Origin: Variovorax sp.
GTDB taxonomy: Bacteria > Pseudomonadota > Gammaproteobacteria > Burkholderiales > Burkholderiaceae_C
Direction: 5' to 3'
Assembly: GCA_017744285.1 (NCBI GenBank)
Contig: JAGIBP010000007.1
Location: 1-64,000, forward strand
Length of the DNA stretch: 64,000 nt
Shown: one piece after another, positions 1-8,557 of the stretch
Layout of the letters: each line of letters opens with the position of its first letter
Numbering within the stretch: position 1 is the stretch's first letter
Notes under the pieces: model-generated
The model's database searches: none
What the model was told of the DNA's origin: nothing
The model's input: the letters and a program-made list of their open reading frames with translations, nothing else
Program-made: the position numbers and the translations under genes

Positions 1-373
1 CGCCGGTCTTGGTGAAGAAGGCCGGGATGCCGGCGCCGCCCGCACGCAGCTTCTCGGCCAGCGTGCCCTGGGGCGTGAACTCCAGTTCGAGTTCGCCCGC
101 GAGGTACTGGCGCTCGAACTCCTTGTTCTCGCCGACGTAGCTCGCGATCATCTTCTTGATCTGGCGCGTCTCGAGCAGCTTGCCCAGGCCGAAGCCGTCG
201 ACGCCCGCGTTGTTGGAGATGCAGGTGAGGTTCTTGACGCCGGAGTCGTGCAGTGCATCGATCAGCGCCTCGGGGATGCCGCAGAGGCCGAAGCCGCCGA
301 CGGCGAGCGTCTGGCCGTCGGCCACGACGCCCTTGAGCGCCGCGTCGGCGGAGGGGTAGATCTTGTTCGCCAT
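1..373 (-). CDS. scoA: 3-oxoacid CoA-transferase subunit A (partial)
   Basis: N-terminal 124 residues of a family I CoA-transferase alpha subunit; the gene runs off the left edge. The enzyme moves CoA from succinyl-CoA to acetoacetate or a related 3-oxoacid in ketone-body or aromatic-acid breakdown, as a heteromer with a B subunit expected outside the window. Seen here are the start [13 protein letters not shown], the [13 protein letters not shown] loop typical of the A subunit, and the [18 protein letters not shown] segment. The ATG is at 371-373. It is divergent from the PAS-LuxR gene, with a perfect palindrome between the two starts. The exact 3-oxoacid (acetoacetate or 3-oxoadipate) cannot be decided from this part. 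Confidence 0.88.
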   Translation of the reverse strand, partial: MANKIYPSADAALKGVVADGQTLAVGGFGLCGIPEALIDALHDSGVKNLTCISNNAGVDGFGLGKLLETRQIKKMIASYVGENKEFERQYLAGELELEFTPQGTLAEKLRAGGAGIPAFFTKTG

Positions 374-422
374 GGTTCCTCGTTCGGTGGTGGTGGAGAG
401 GGTTGAAGCCTGGACTGCGACG

Positions 423-448
423 ATACTACGTACGGACATACGTAGTAT
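423..448. promoter_or_regulatory. Perfect 10-bp-arm palindrome, probable operator
   Basis: ATACTACGTA (423-432) and TACGTAGTAT (439-448) are exact reverse complements separated by six bases. The site lies in the 81-base gap between scoA and the PAS-LuxR gene and ends seven bases before the regulator's ATG. A dimeric LuxR-type HTH protein would bind such a site; that the neighbouring regulator does so is inference. Confidence 0.6.
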
Positions 449-454
449 TTCGTA

Positions 455-1054
455 ATGGAGACACCCGAAACAACTCTGCCGCTGGTCGACTACCGGCTCG
501 CCTTCGAGCTGGCGCCGGTCGGCATGGTGCTGTCGCGCCACCGCATCATCATGGACTGCAACGCCCGGGTGTGCGAGATGTTCGGCGCCACGCGCGATGC
601 GCTCGTCGGCCAGTCGTTCCAGGTGCTCTACCCGAGCGTCGCCGAATTCGAGCGGATCGGCAAGCGCATGGAGCCGATCCTCAACGCCAGCGGCCGCTAC
701 GCCGACAACCGCATGATGAAGCGGCTGGGCAACCTGCACGGCATGTTCGCGGGCGAAACCTTCTGGTGCCACGTGAGCGGCCAGGCGCTGAACCGCGAGG
801 CGCCGCACGAGGCCGGCATCTGGACCTTCGAGGACTTGGGGTCGCGCCGTTCGCGTTCGGATTCGGCCGGGGCCGACCTGACGCCGCGGGAGCGCGAGGT
901 GGCGGCGCAGGTGATGCAGGGCCGCACCTCGAAGGAAATCGGCAAGGCGCTCCAGATCAGCCACCGCACCGTGGAGATTCACCGCGCCCGTCTGATGCGC
1001 AAGTACGCCGCGGCGACCACGGCGGAACTGGTGCAGAAGCTGATCGCGGGATAG
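455..1054 (+). CDS. PAS domain LuxR-type transcriptional regulator
   Basis: Cytoplasmic regulator of 199 residues. Residues about 10-110 look like one PAS sensor domain ([20 protein letters not shown] is a typical PAS start). Residues about 140-199 form a GerE/LuxR helix-turn-helix: [20 protein letters not shown], then a recognition helix around [15 protein letters not shown]. There is no receiver or autoinducer domain. It is divergent from scoA, so local control of ketoacid metabolism is likely but unproven. The ATG at 455 is only seven bases after a perfect palindrome, which suggests autoregulation or a near-leaderless message. No clear ribosome binding site is visible. Confidence 0.8.
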   Translation: METPETTLPLVDYRLAFELAPVGMVLSRHRIIMDCNARVCEMFGATRDALVGQSFQVLYPSVAEFERIGKRMEPILNASGRYADNRMMKRLGNLHGMFAGETFWCHVSGQALNREAPHEAGIWTFEDLGSRRSRSDSAGADLTPREREVAAQVMQGRTSKEIGKALQISHRTVEIHRARLMRKYAAATTAELVQKLIAG

Positions 1055-1066
1055 CGGCGCGCCCGC

Positions 1067-1723
1067 TCACCCCGCCTTGCGGAACGTGAGATTGATGCGG
1101 CAGCGCCCCGTGAGCGGGTGCCCCGCTTCCTTCAGCGGCAGCACGCCGTGGTAGTGCAGGCGCGCCGGTCCGCCCCACACCACCACGTCGCCATGCGCGA
1201 GCGGCACGCGCTGCGCCTTGTGCGAGCGCGTGGCGCCGCCGAAGAGGAACACCGCCGGGATGCCCAGCGACACCGAGACGATCGGCTGGCCGTAGTCGCG
1301 CTCGTTGCGGTCCTGGTGCAGCGACAGCCGCGTGCCGGGCTCGTAGCGGTTGAGAAGGCAGGCATCGGGCACGAAGCCGTCGAAGCCGGCCTGCGCGGCG
1401 GCGCGCGTCGCCAGGCGCAGGAAGGCCTCGGGCAGGCGGGGCCACGGCCGGCCGCTCTCGGGATCGAGGCGGTCGTAGCGGTAGCCGGTGCGGTCGGTCA
1501 CCCAGCCGAGATCGCCGCAGTTGGTCATCGCTACCGACATCGTGAACCCGCCGGGCGTGACCATGTGGCGCAGCGGCGCCTGGGCGGTCACCTGCTGGAC
1601 GGCGCTCAGCAATCCATCCTCGTCCGGCAGGGCGAAGCGGCGCAGGACCATCGCGCCCTCGCCCAGCGGCAGGCACGCGGGTTCGTCGCCGCCGTCATCG
1701 AAAAGGTCGAGCGTGGCCGTCAT
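1067..1723 (-). CDS. alkB: AlkB DNA repair dioxygenase
   Basis: Fe(II)/2-oxoglutarate dioxygenase of 218 residues that oxidatively removes methyl groups from 1-methyladenine and 3-methylcytosine in DNA or RNA. The iron ligands are visible: H136 and D138 in LHQDRNE and H192 in LHYHGV. The C-terminus CRINLTFRKAG carries the paired arginines R209 and R215 that bind 2-oxoglutarate and closely resembles the E. coli AlkB tail. Length fits the family. Its ATG overlaps the stop of the upstream oxygenase by one base (TGATG), so it is the third gene of an ada-led operon and probably induced by methylated Ada. Confidence 0.93.
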   Translation of the reverse strand: MTATLDLFDDGGDEPACLPLGEGAMVLRRFALPDEDGLLSAVQQVTAQAPLRHMVTPGGFTMSVAMTNCGDLGWVTDRTGYRYDRLDPESGRPWPRLPEAFLRLATRAAAQAGFDGFVPDACLLNRYEPGTRLSLHQDRNERDYGQPIVSVSLGIPAVFLFGGATRSHKAQRVPLAHGDVVVWGGPARLHYHGVLPLKEAGHPLTGRCRINLTFRKAG

Positions 1724-2433
1724 CACTGCGCGTCGTGGAAGATGATGCCCGCCGTGTGCCGCCGCCCCGAGCGCACGCGGCTCACGCCATGGCGCAGGTT
1801 CACGCGATAGGCGCCGCGCGTGCCCCGCACCGGGCGGTGGTGCACCGCGATCACCGCCGCGTCGCCCTGCCGCAATGGCAGCACCATCGGGCGCGACTGC
1901 ATGCGCGGGCGTTGCTCGGTCATCACGAACTCGCCGCCGGTGAAGTCGCGGCCGGGCTCCGACAGCAGGATCACGACCTGCAGCGGAAAGACATGCTCGC
2001 CATACAAGTCCTGGTGCAGGCAGTTGTAGTCGTCCTGCCGGTATTGCAGCAGGAGCGGCGTCGGCCGCTGCTGGCCCGCGGCATGGCAGCGCGCGATGAA
2101 CTCGTCGTGCCGCGCCGGATACCGCGCCTCGATCTCCATGATCTCGTTCCAGCGGTTCGCGATCGGCACGAGGTGCGGGTAGATCCGCTCGCGCAGCGCC
2201 GCGACCAGCGCGGGCAGCGGATAGGCGAAGTACTTGTACTCGCCGCGCCCGAAGCCGTGCCGCTCCATCACGACGCGGCTGCGGAACGGCTTGTCGAACG
2301 CGTAAAGCCCGGCGACCCCTTCGCACTCCCCGGGCGTGAGCAGCGCGGGCAGCACCGCGCAGCCCTGGTCGTCGAGGTCGGCTTCGGCCTGCATCCAGTC
2401 GAGCTTGTCGACGCGCTCGCTCCAGTTGCTCAT
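1723..2433 (-). CDS. Putative nucleic-acid-modifying 2OG-Fe(II) oxygenase
   Basis: A 236-residue protein with a double-stranded beta-helix dioxygenase core. The facial triad is H140 and D142 (LHQDLYGEH) and H215 (NLRHGVS); R221 or a nearby arginine should bind 2-oxoglutarate. The tail RHTAGIIFHDAQ and overall pattern fit the Oxygenase-NA family, which was predicted computationally to act on nucleic acids. It is not an AlkB paralogue by motif. It lies between ada (4-base ATGA overlap) and alkB (1-base overlap), so all three should be co-translated. A role in alkylation damage repair is inferred from position; the substrate is unknown. Confidence 0.82.
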   Translation of the reverse strand: MSNWSERVDKLDWMQAEADLDDQGCAVLPALLTPGECEGVAGLYAFDKPFRSRVVMERHGFGRGEYKYFAYPLPALVAALRERIYPHLVPIANRWNEIMEIEARYPARHDEFIARCHAAGQQRPTPLLLQYRQDDYNCLHQDLYGEHVFPLQVVILLSEPGRDFTGGEFVMTEQRPRMQSRPMVLPLRQGDAAVIAVHHRPVRGTRGAYRVNLRHGVSRVRSGRRHTAGIIFHDAQ

Positions 2434-3521
2434 TCCTGGCCGGCCTCGCGTTCGAGCAGCGCGCTCTTGCGCTCCACGCCCCAGCGGTAGCCCGAGAGGC
2501 CGCCGTCGCTGCGCACCACGCGATGGCAGGGAATCGCCACCGCGAGCGCGTTGGCCCCGCAGGCTTGCGCCACCGCGCGCACGGACTTCGGCGCGCCGAT
2601 GCGCTGCGCGATGTCGCTGTAGCTCGCGGTGGCGCCGGCCGGAATCTCGCGCAGCGCCTGCCACACGCGCTGCTGGAACGCGGTGCCCCGCACGTCGAGC
2701 GGCAGGTCGAGCCCCAGGCGCGGCGCCTCGACGAAACCGACCACCTTCGCGACCATCGCCTCGAAGGCGGCATCGCCGCCGATGAGCCGCGCACGCGGGA
2801 ACTGGTCCTGCAGTTCGCGCGCCAGCGCTTCCGGGTCGTCGCCCAGCGCGATCGCGCAGATGCCGCGTTCGCTCTGCGCCACCAGGATGGCGCCGAGCGC
2901 GCATTGGCCGATCGCGAAGCGGATCTCGGTCTCGGCGCCGCCGGCGCGCCAGGCGGTCGGCGTCATGCCCAGGATCTGGTCCGAGCCCTCGTAGAAGCGG
3001 CCGTTGGAGTTGTAGCCGGCGTCGTAGATGGCCCCGGTCACCGTGTCGCTGCGCGCCAGTTCGCGGCGCACGCGGCTCGCGCGGTGCGCCGCGGCATAGG
3101 CGCGCGGCGTCAGGCCGGTCGCGCCCTTGAAGAGGCGGTGCAGGTGCGAAGGACTGAGCCCGGCGCGCTCGGCGAGTTCGCCGAGCGTCGGCGCCTGCTC
3201 GGCACGCTCGATCTGGCGGCACATCTCGGCCACCAGCGCGGCATGCGCGGCCGCACCCGCAGGCTCGTCGGGCCTGCACCGCCGGCACGGCCGGAAGCCC
3301 GCACGCTCGGCATCGGCTGCCGTCGCGTGGAACGCGATGTTCTCCGGCCGCGCCCGGCGCGAAGCGCACGAGGGCCGGCAATACACGCCGGTCGTGCGGA
3401 CCGAATAGAAGAAGCTGCCGTCGGCCTTCGCATCGCGCGTCGCCACCGCGGCCCAGCGGGGATCGCTCACCGTGGCCAGCGCACGCGTCTCGTTGTCATT
3501 GCGCATGTTCATGTCCTGCAT
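2430..3521 (-). CDS. ada: Ada bifunctional methyltransferase and transcriptional activator
   Basis: Adaptive-response protein of 363 residues. The N-terminal Zn domain has Cys48, Cys52, Cys79 and Cys82 (YCRPSC and PCRRC), matching E. coli Cys38/42/69/72; Cys48 would take the methyl from phosphotriesters. An AraC-type HTH covers roughly residues 95-190. The C-terminal O6-alkylguanine transferase has the active-site PCHRV with Cys332. Methylation at the first cysteine normally turns Ada into an activator of its own operon, here including the oxygenase and alkB. The longest start is at 3521, but an in-frame ATG at 3510-3512 has a better spaced GAAGGA, so the true protein may be three residues shorter. 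Confidence 0.94.
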   Translation of the reverse strand: MQDMNMRNDNETRALATVSDPRWAAVATRDAKADGSFFYSVRTTGVYCRPSCASRRARPENIAFHATAADAERAGFRPCRRCRPDEPAGAAAHAALVAEMCRQIERAEQAPTLGELAERAGLSPSHLHRLFKGATGLTPRAYAAAHRASRVRRELARSDTVTGAIYDAGYNSNGRFYEGSDQILGMTPTAWRAGGAETEIRFAIGQCALGAILVAQSERGICAIALGDDPEALARELQDQFPRARLIGGDAAFEAMVAKVVGFVEAPRLGLDLPLDVRGTAFQQRVWQALREIPAGATASYSDIAQRIGAPKSVRAVAQACGANALAVAIPCHRVVRSDGGLSGYRWGVERKSALLEREAGQE

Positions 3522-3695
3522 CCTTCAGTGTCGTTGATCGATGGGTTCACTGTAGGCAACGGCGCGGGAACCCGCACTCCGGCGCTTGCTTTCGAATTCG
3601 GCACGCCGGGATGTAGGACACGGCCGACACGGCCGTGCCGATTCAGCCCTCGGCCTACGGGGGCATCGCGAAGCCCTCGTTAACATTTGCGGCCC

Positions 3696-5297
3696 ATGAA
3701 GATCGATCGTCGCTCTCTCCTTACCGCCGGCGGCGCCTCCCTGGCGCTGGCCTCCCTCGGCATCTCCGCCGACGCCTTCGCGGCCGCAGGGCTCCAGTTG
3801 GGCCAGCCGAGGCCGTTCTCATTCGAGCGTCTCGTCGCCTTCGCGAAGACGCTGGGCTCGCAGCCGTACGTGGCCGACACATCGCTGCCGGCGGACATCC
3901 TGCAGCGCATCGACTACGACGCGCACGGCAAGATCAAGTTCGACACCGACAGCGCCCTCTTCCGCGACGGGCCGGGGCAGTTCCCGGTCACCTTCTTCCA
4001 CCTGGGCCGCTACTTCCAGGTGCCGGTGCACATGCACGTGCTCGAGAACGCGGGCGGCGACGCGTTCTCGCGCGAGATCGTCTACGACCCCGCCTACTTC
4101 TCGATGCCGCCCGACAGCCCGGCGCGCCAGTTGCCCGACGGCGCCGGCTTCGCCGGTTTCCGCCTGCAGGAAAGCCGGTTCGGCGACCAGAAGAAGCTGC
4201 CGTGGCAGACCAACGACTGGGTGGCCTTCCTGGGCGCGTCGTACTTCCGCTCGATCGGCGAGCTGTTCCAGTACGGCCTGTCGGCGCGCGGTATCGCGCT
4301 CGACGCGGCCATGCCCGACCGCGCGGAGGAATTCCCCACCTTCACCCGCTTCTACTTCGAGCCGCCCGCGAGCGACAGCTCGAACGCAATGACGGTCTAT
4401 GCCCTGCTCGAAGGCCCGAGCGTCACCGGTGCCTACAAGTTCGTGATGCAGCGGAACAAGGCGGTGCTGATGGACATCGACGCGCGCCTCTTCCTGCGCC
4501 GCGACATCGGCCGCTTCGGCCTCACGCCGCTGACCTCCATGTTCTGGTATTCGGAAACCGTGAAGCCCACTGGCATCGACTGGCGCCCCGAGGTCCACGA
4601 CTCCGACGGGCTGGCGATGTGGAACGGCGCGGGCGAGCGCATCTGGCGCCCGCTCAACAACCCGGTGCAGACACGCGCATCGGCCTTCGCCGACAACAAC
4701 CCGCGCGGCTTCGGCCTGCTGCAGCGCGACCGCGCCTTCGACCACTACCAGGACGGCGTCTACTACGAGCGGCGCCCGAGCCTCTGGGTCGAGCCGCTCG
4801 GCCAGTGGGGCGAAGGCTCGGTGCAGCTCATCGAGATCCCGACCGACGACGAGATCCACGACAACATCCTGGCCTGCTGGGTGCCCAAGGCGCCGGCCAA
4901 GGCGGGTTCCAGCTTCGAGCTCAAGTACCGGCTGCACTGGGCGGCTGAGGAGCCCTTTCCGTCGCCGCTCGCACGCTGCGTGGCCACGCGCATCGGCCGC
5001 GGCGGCCAGCCCGGCACGCCGAGGCCGCAGGGCGTGCGCAAGTTCATGGTCGAGTTCCTCGGCAAGCCGCTCGAATCACTGCCCTTCGGCGTCAAGCCGG
5101 AGCTGGTGCTGACGGCGTCGCGCGGCAAGTTCTCGTACATCTTCACCGAGGCCGTGCCCAACGGCGTGCCAGGGCACTGGCGCGCGCAGTTCGACTTCAC
5201 GCCCGAGGGGACGGAGCCGATCGACATGCGGCTTTACATGAAGAATGGGGATCAGACGTTGACGGAGACGTGGCTGTATCAGTTTCAGCCGTCTTGA
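3696..5297 (+). CDS. opgD: Glucan biosynthesis protein, OpgD/OpgG family, Tat-exported
   Basis: Periplasmic protein of 533 residues that shapes osmoregulated periplasmic glucans. The N-terminus MKIDRRSLLTAGGASLALAS is a twin-arginine signal (RR then a hydrophobic stretch ending in ADAFA), which fits OpgD rather than Sec-exported OpgG. Conserved family segments include FPVTFFHLGRYFQVPVHMHV, FLGASYFRSIG and GLSARGIALD. I chose ATG 3696; a TTG three codons upstream is in frame. No opgH is adjacent; the acyltransferase at 61369 is too far away to be linked. It converges on the lipoprotein gene downstream. Confidence 0.87.
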   Translation: MKIDRRSLLTAGGASLALASLGISADAFAAAGLQLGQPRPFSFERLVAFAKTLGSQPYVADTSLPADILQRIDYDAHGKIKFDTDSALFRDGPGQFPVTFFHLGRYFQVPVHMHVLENAGGDAFSREIVYDPAYFSMPPDSPARQLPDGAGFAGFRLQESRFGDQKKLPWQTNDWVAFLGASYFRSIGELFQYGLSARGIALDAAMPDRAEEFPTFTRFYFEPPASDSSNAMTVYALLEGPSVTGAYKFVMQRNKAVLMDIDARLFLRRDIGRFGLTPLTSMFWYSETVKPTGIDWRPEVHDSDGLAMWNGAGERIWRPLNNPVQTRASAFADNNPRGFGLLQRDRAFDHYQDGVYYERRPSLWVEPLGQWGEGSVQLIEIPTDDEIHDNILACWVPKAPAKAGSSFELKYRLHWAAEEPFPSPLARCVATRIGRGGQPGTPRPQGVRKFMVEFLGKPLESLPFGVKPELVLTASRGKFSYIFTEAVPNGVPGHWRAQFDFTPEGTEPIDMRLYMKNGDQTLTETWLYQFQPS

Positions 5298-5311
5298 GGC
5301 GGCGTTCTTGG

Positions 5312-5344
5312 CACGGCCCCGGACGCGTCGCGCCAGGGGCCGTG
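5312..5344. other. GC-rich inverted repeat between convergent genes
   Basis: CACGGCCCC (5312-5320) pairs with GGGGCCGTG (5336-5344) across a 15-base loop in the gap between two convergent genes. It could stall or protect both transcripts, but no T-run follows on either side, so it is not a standard intrinsic terminator. Confidence 0.35.
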
Positions 5345-5353
5345 GCCCCAAGC

Positions 5354-6304
5354 TCACGACGCTTTGCGAAGGTAGGTCGTGATGATGTGGCTGTCCGACA
5401 CCATGTTGATGGTGAAGGTGCGGAAGTAGCCGTTCTGCGGATATTTGCCAGCCGGGAGAAGCACGAACCCGCTGAGTCCGATGTAGCTCGATTGGGTGTC
5501 GAGGTTGCAGGGCGTCTCCCCGGCTCCGGCTGCGTCCTGAGCGGTCATGTTCAGGGCGAACATGTTCTTCTTCGAACTTGGGTCGAGCTGGGTCGCGGTG
5601 CCCGACAGACTGCAGACGCCGTCGGCGCCGGAAGTCGTCCCGGTGAAATCGCCGTTCGCACCGAAGGTGATCGACATGCCGCCGTCCTTGTAGGTCCACA
5701 CCGTCCCGAGCAGGCTTTCGGACGTGATGGCGAGCGCGTTGGACACGCTGTAGTCCAACGGCCCCCAGACGGAGGGCGCCAAGTCACCGTCCTTTTGATA
5801 GGTGCCGACCATCGTCTTGCCGAGGAAGTTGCCGCTGCCATTCATGAACCCCTCCGGCTCCGTTCCATCAGGAACGTAGACGCTGAGATCGTGGTTGAAC
5901 GTCCACTTCGGGCTGAGAGGGGTCGTCGTGTCGTCGACCGTGATCGTTCCCACCGACCAGCCATGTTGGGCCCTGCGCATCAGACCGCCGCCGGCGGTGA
6001 TAAAGGTCACGCCGTAGGCGTCCTCGTAGATCCCTTCCCACTTGTTGGAGCCGGACCCGGCATCAGCGATCGATCCCGACTGTGGACTGGAAAGCGACGG
6101 CAGCAGTTCGGTGCCAGGAAGCTGCGCGAGATCCTCAGGCGAGGGTGTCGGCGTGGTCGGCGTCGTGGGAGTCGGCGAGATGTTGCTGGTGGTGGGCGGA
6201 AGCGGCCCGGCATAGCCGCCGCCTCCTCCACCGCCGCCACACCCCTGCAAGACCGCCAGCGCAGCGGTCAGCGCCAGAAGGTTGGATATTGATTTCTTCG
6301 TCAT
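5354..6304 (-). CDS. Putative surface lipoprotein with poly-glycine linker
   Basis: A 316-residue protein of unknown function. The N-terminus has a lipoprotein signal with lipobox LQGC, then eight consecutive glycines and a Pro/Thr-rich tether (about residues 35-55) that would hold the globular part away from the membrane. The rest is rich in Gly, Thr and Ser with beta-strand-like stretches and two further cysteines (VCSLSG and PCNLDT) that may form a disulfide. Codons are less GC-extreme than in the flanking genes, a possible sign of separate history. It is a single gene, convergent with opgD; its upstream region is long and empty. I recognise no known domain. Confidence 0.7.
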   Translation of the reverse strand: MTKKSISNLLALTAALAVLQGCGGGGGGGGYAGPLPPTTSNISPTPTTPTTPTPSPEDLAQLPGTELLPSLSSPQSGSIADAGSGSNKWEGIYEDAYGVTFITAGGGLMRRAQHGWSVGTITVDDTTTPLSPKWTFNHDLSVYVPDGTEPEGFMNGSGNFLGKTMVGTYQKDGDLAPSVWGPLDYSVSNALAITSESLLGTVWTYKDGGMSITFGANGDFTGTTSGADGVCSLSGTATQLDPSSKKNMFALNMTAQDAAGAGETPCNLDTQSSYIGLSGFVLLPAGKYPQNGYFRTFTINMVSDSHIITTYLRKAS

Positions 6305-6707
6305 GGTTACTCCCTTGGTTGATGAACGTGCGTGAGGGCGCCCCCGTGAATCGCTAGAACATGGGCATGGATGTCGTCGACGCGCGCGAGCGAGCGCGCG
6401 CGCCAGGGCACGCGGAGACGCGCGCAGCAGGAAGCCGCCGGCTCACGATGGCCGGCAGAGCAAAAGACGATGGAGGTGACGACTGCCGCGCGCAGGCACG
6501 CGGACTTGCTCTCGCAAGGTGAATGGCAACACGGTGATCTCTCTTTTTTGCGGCACTCAGGCGTTGCGCCCCAAGTGCTCTCCCTGTGAACCACTCCCTT
6601 CCAGGAGTGCGCAACTAACTATGGGCGATTGTAGTGATCGCCATGGGCCTGCAAAGGCACTCCGGGCCGCGACGCACCTCGCGCGCCGCCCCCGGGGCCA
6701 TGCCGCC
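6305..6707. other. Intergenic region without a supported gene
   Basis: About 400 bases between the lipoprotein gene and the FKBP gene, both on the minus strand. No convincing coding sequence is seen in any frame. It should hold the lipoprotein promoter and the end of the FKBP transcript. The only structure noted is a short inverted repeat, CACTCC (6592-6597) with GGAGTG (6604-6609), without a T-tract. Confidence 0.5.
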
Positions 6708-7115
6708 TCACTTGCCCTTGATGGCTAGCAGCTCGATCTCGAAATGCAGCGTCGCATCCGGCGGGATCACGCCGCCCGCGCCGCGCTTGCCATAGGCGAT
6801 GCCGGGCGGGCAGATCAGCTTCGCCTTGCCGCCGACCTTCATGAGCTGCACGCCTTCGGTCCAGCACGGGATCACACCGTTCAGCGGGAACTCCGCCGGG
6901 CTGCCGCGCTTGTAGGAGCTGTCGAATTCCTTGCCGTCCGGGAAGGTGCCCCGGTAGTTCACCTGGACGACGTCGGTGGCGGCGGGCGACGCGCCCTTGC
7001 CGTCGACCAGCGACTGGAAGACGAGTCCGCTCGGCTTGGTCACCGGCGCCGATTGCGCGAAGGCGGTCGGCAGGACGAACAGCGAAACGGCGGCGGCACA
7101 AAGAATGGATCGCAC
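6708..7115 (-). CDS. FKBP-type peptidyl-prolyl isomerase, exported
   Basis: Periplasmic prolyl cis-trans isomerase, single FKBP domain, 135 residues. The start is GTG at 7113-7115: AAGAGG sits five bases upstream and the protein then begins MRSILCAAAVSLFVLP, a normal Sec signal cleaved near AFAQS. A longer reading from 7151 would put extra charged residues before the signal and is less likely. Family motifs are VQVNYRGTFPDGKEFDSSY, the IPCWTEGVQLMKVGGKAKL flap and the closing PPDATLHFEIELL. It is divergent from eutB with only 47 bases between the starts. Confidence 0.9.
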   Translation of the reverse strand: MRSILCAAAVSLFVLPTAFAQSAPVTKPSGLVFQSLVDGKGASPAATDVVQVNYRGTFPDGKEFDSSYKRGSPAEFPLNGVIPCWTEGVQLMKVGGKAKLICPPGIAYGKRGAGGVIPPDATLHFEIELLAIKGK

Positions 7116-7162
7116 GGGAACCTCTTTTGATGATTGAATGAACGGGTTCATTATTGCCGCCC

Positions 7163-8557
7163 ATGCGCTACCGAACCACGATCGATTCGCAGGTCTTCGA
7201 GTTCGCCGACCTGAAGCAGGTCATGGCCTGCGCGAGCCCCGCCCGCTCGGGCGACGAGCTTGCGCAGATCGCCGCGGCGACGGCGCAAGAGCGGCTGGCC
7301 GCGCGCCACGTGCTTGCCGAGACACCGCTCAAGCAATTCCTGACCGAGGCCCTGGTGCCGTACGAGGACGACAACGTCACCCGGCTCATCATCGACAGCC
7401 ATGACGCACCCGCCTTCGCGCCGGTGTCGCACCTCACCGTCGGCGACTTCCGCAACTGGCTCTTGTCGGAACGGGCGGATACGCAGGCGCTCGCCGCGCT
7501 CGCGCCCGGCCTCACGCCGGAGATGGCGGCCGCGGCCTGCAAGCTCATGCGCAACCAGGACCTCATCGCGATCGCGCGCAAGTGCAGCGTGGTCACGCGC
7601 TTTCGCGACACCCTCGGGCTGCCCGGCCATCTGGCGGTGCGCCTGCAGCCCAATCACCCCACCGACGACCTGCGCGGCGTGGCGGCATCGATCCTCGACG
7701 GGCTGCTGCTCGGCGCAGGCGACGCGGTGATCGGCATCAATCCCGCGTCCGACAGCCTGCAGGGGCTCGGCCAGTTGCTGCGCATGCTCGACGAGGTGAT
7801 CCAGCGCTTCGGGATCCCGACGCAGAGCTGCGTACTCACGCATGTCACGAACACGCTCAAGCTGGCCGAGCGCGGCGCGCCGGTCGATCTGGTGTTCCAG
7901 TCCATCGGCGGCACCGAGAAGACCAATCGCTCGTTCGGCATCACGCCCGAGCTGCTCGACGAGGCGCACGCGGCGGCGCTCGCGATGAAGCGCGGCACGG
8001 TCGGCGCCAACGTCATGTATTTCGAGACCGGCCAGGGCAGCGCACTGTCGGCCAATGCGCACTGCGGCGTCGACCAGCAGACCTGCGAGGCGCGCGCCTA
8101 CGGCCTTGCGCGGCGCTACCGGCCGCTCCTCATCAACACGGTGGTGGGCTTCATCGGGCCGGAATATCTCTACGACGGCAAGCAGATCATCCGCGCGGGC
8201 CTCGAAGACCACTTCTGCGGCAAGCTCCTGGGCCTGCCGCTGGGCTGCGACATCTGCTACACCAACCACGCCGAGGCGGACCAGGACGACATGGACACGC
8301 TGCTGGTGCTGCTCGGAACCGCGGGCGTCAACTTCATCATGGGCGTGCCGGGCGCCGACGACGTGATGCTCAACTACCAGAGCACCTCGTTCCATGACGC
8401 CCTTTTCCTGCGCGAGACGATGGGCCTCGCGCGCGCGCCGGAGTTCGAGGCCTGGCTGCAGCGCATGAAGCTTACCGACCCCGCGGGCCGGCTCGCGCCA
8501 CCCTCTTCCAACGCCATGCTCTCGGGCATGGGCTCGCTGAAGGCACTCGCAGGATGA
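7163..8557 (+). CDS. eutB: Ethanolamine ammonia-lyase large subunit
   Basis: Catalytic subunit of the adenosylcobalamin-dependent enzyme that splits ethanolamine into acetaldehyde and ammonia; 464 residues from ATG 7163, a normal length. Recognisable segments are LTPEMAAAACKLMRNQDL, RLQPNHPTDDL, GTVGANVMYFETGQGS and PLGCDICYTNHAEADQDDMD, which line the substrate site in this family. It is followed by eutC with a 4-base overlap. No microcompartment shell gene, EutA reactivase or permease is nearby, so this is the cytosolic shell-free form common in beta-proteobacteria. An in-frame TTG at 7154 is a weaker start. Confidence 0.96.
   Translation: MRYRTTIDSQVFEFADLKQVMACASPARSGDELAQIAAATAQERLAARHVLAETPLKQFLTEALVPYEDDNVTRLIIDSHDAPAFAPVSHLTVGDFRNWLLSERADTQALAALAPGLTPEMAAAACKLMRNQDLIAIARKCSVVTRFRDTLGLPGHLAVRLQPNHPTDDLRGVAASILDGLLLGAGDAVIGINPASDSLQGLGQLLRMLDEVIQRFGIPTQSCVLTHVTNTLKLAERGAPVDLVFQSIGGTEKTNRSFGITPELLDEAHAAALAMKRGTVGANVMYFETGQGSALSANAHCGVDQQTCEARAYGLARRYRPLLINTVVGFIGPEYLYDGKQIIRAGLEDHFCGKLLGLPLGCDICYTNHAEADQDDMDTLLVLLGTAGVNFIMGVPGADDVMLNYQSTSFHDALFLRETMGLARAPEFEAWLQRMKLTDPAGRLAPPSSNAMLSGMGSLKALAG

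Noticed and set aside
3581..3592. Possible Ada box (AAGCGC core) upstream of ada
   Set aside because: Core is short, mismatched to the E. coli box and too far from a clear -35 element; such hexamers are frequent at this GC content.
6592..6609. Short inverted repeat CACTCC/GGAGTG considered as terminator
   Set aside because: Only six pairs, no T-run and not placed right after a stop codon.
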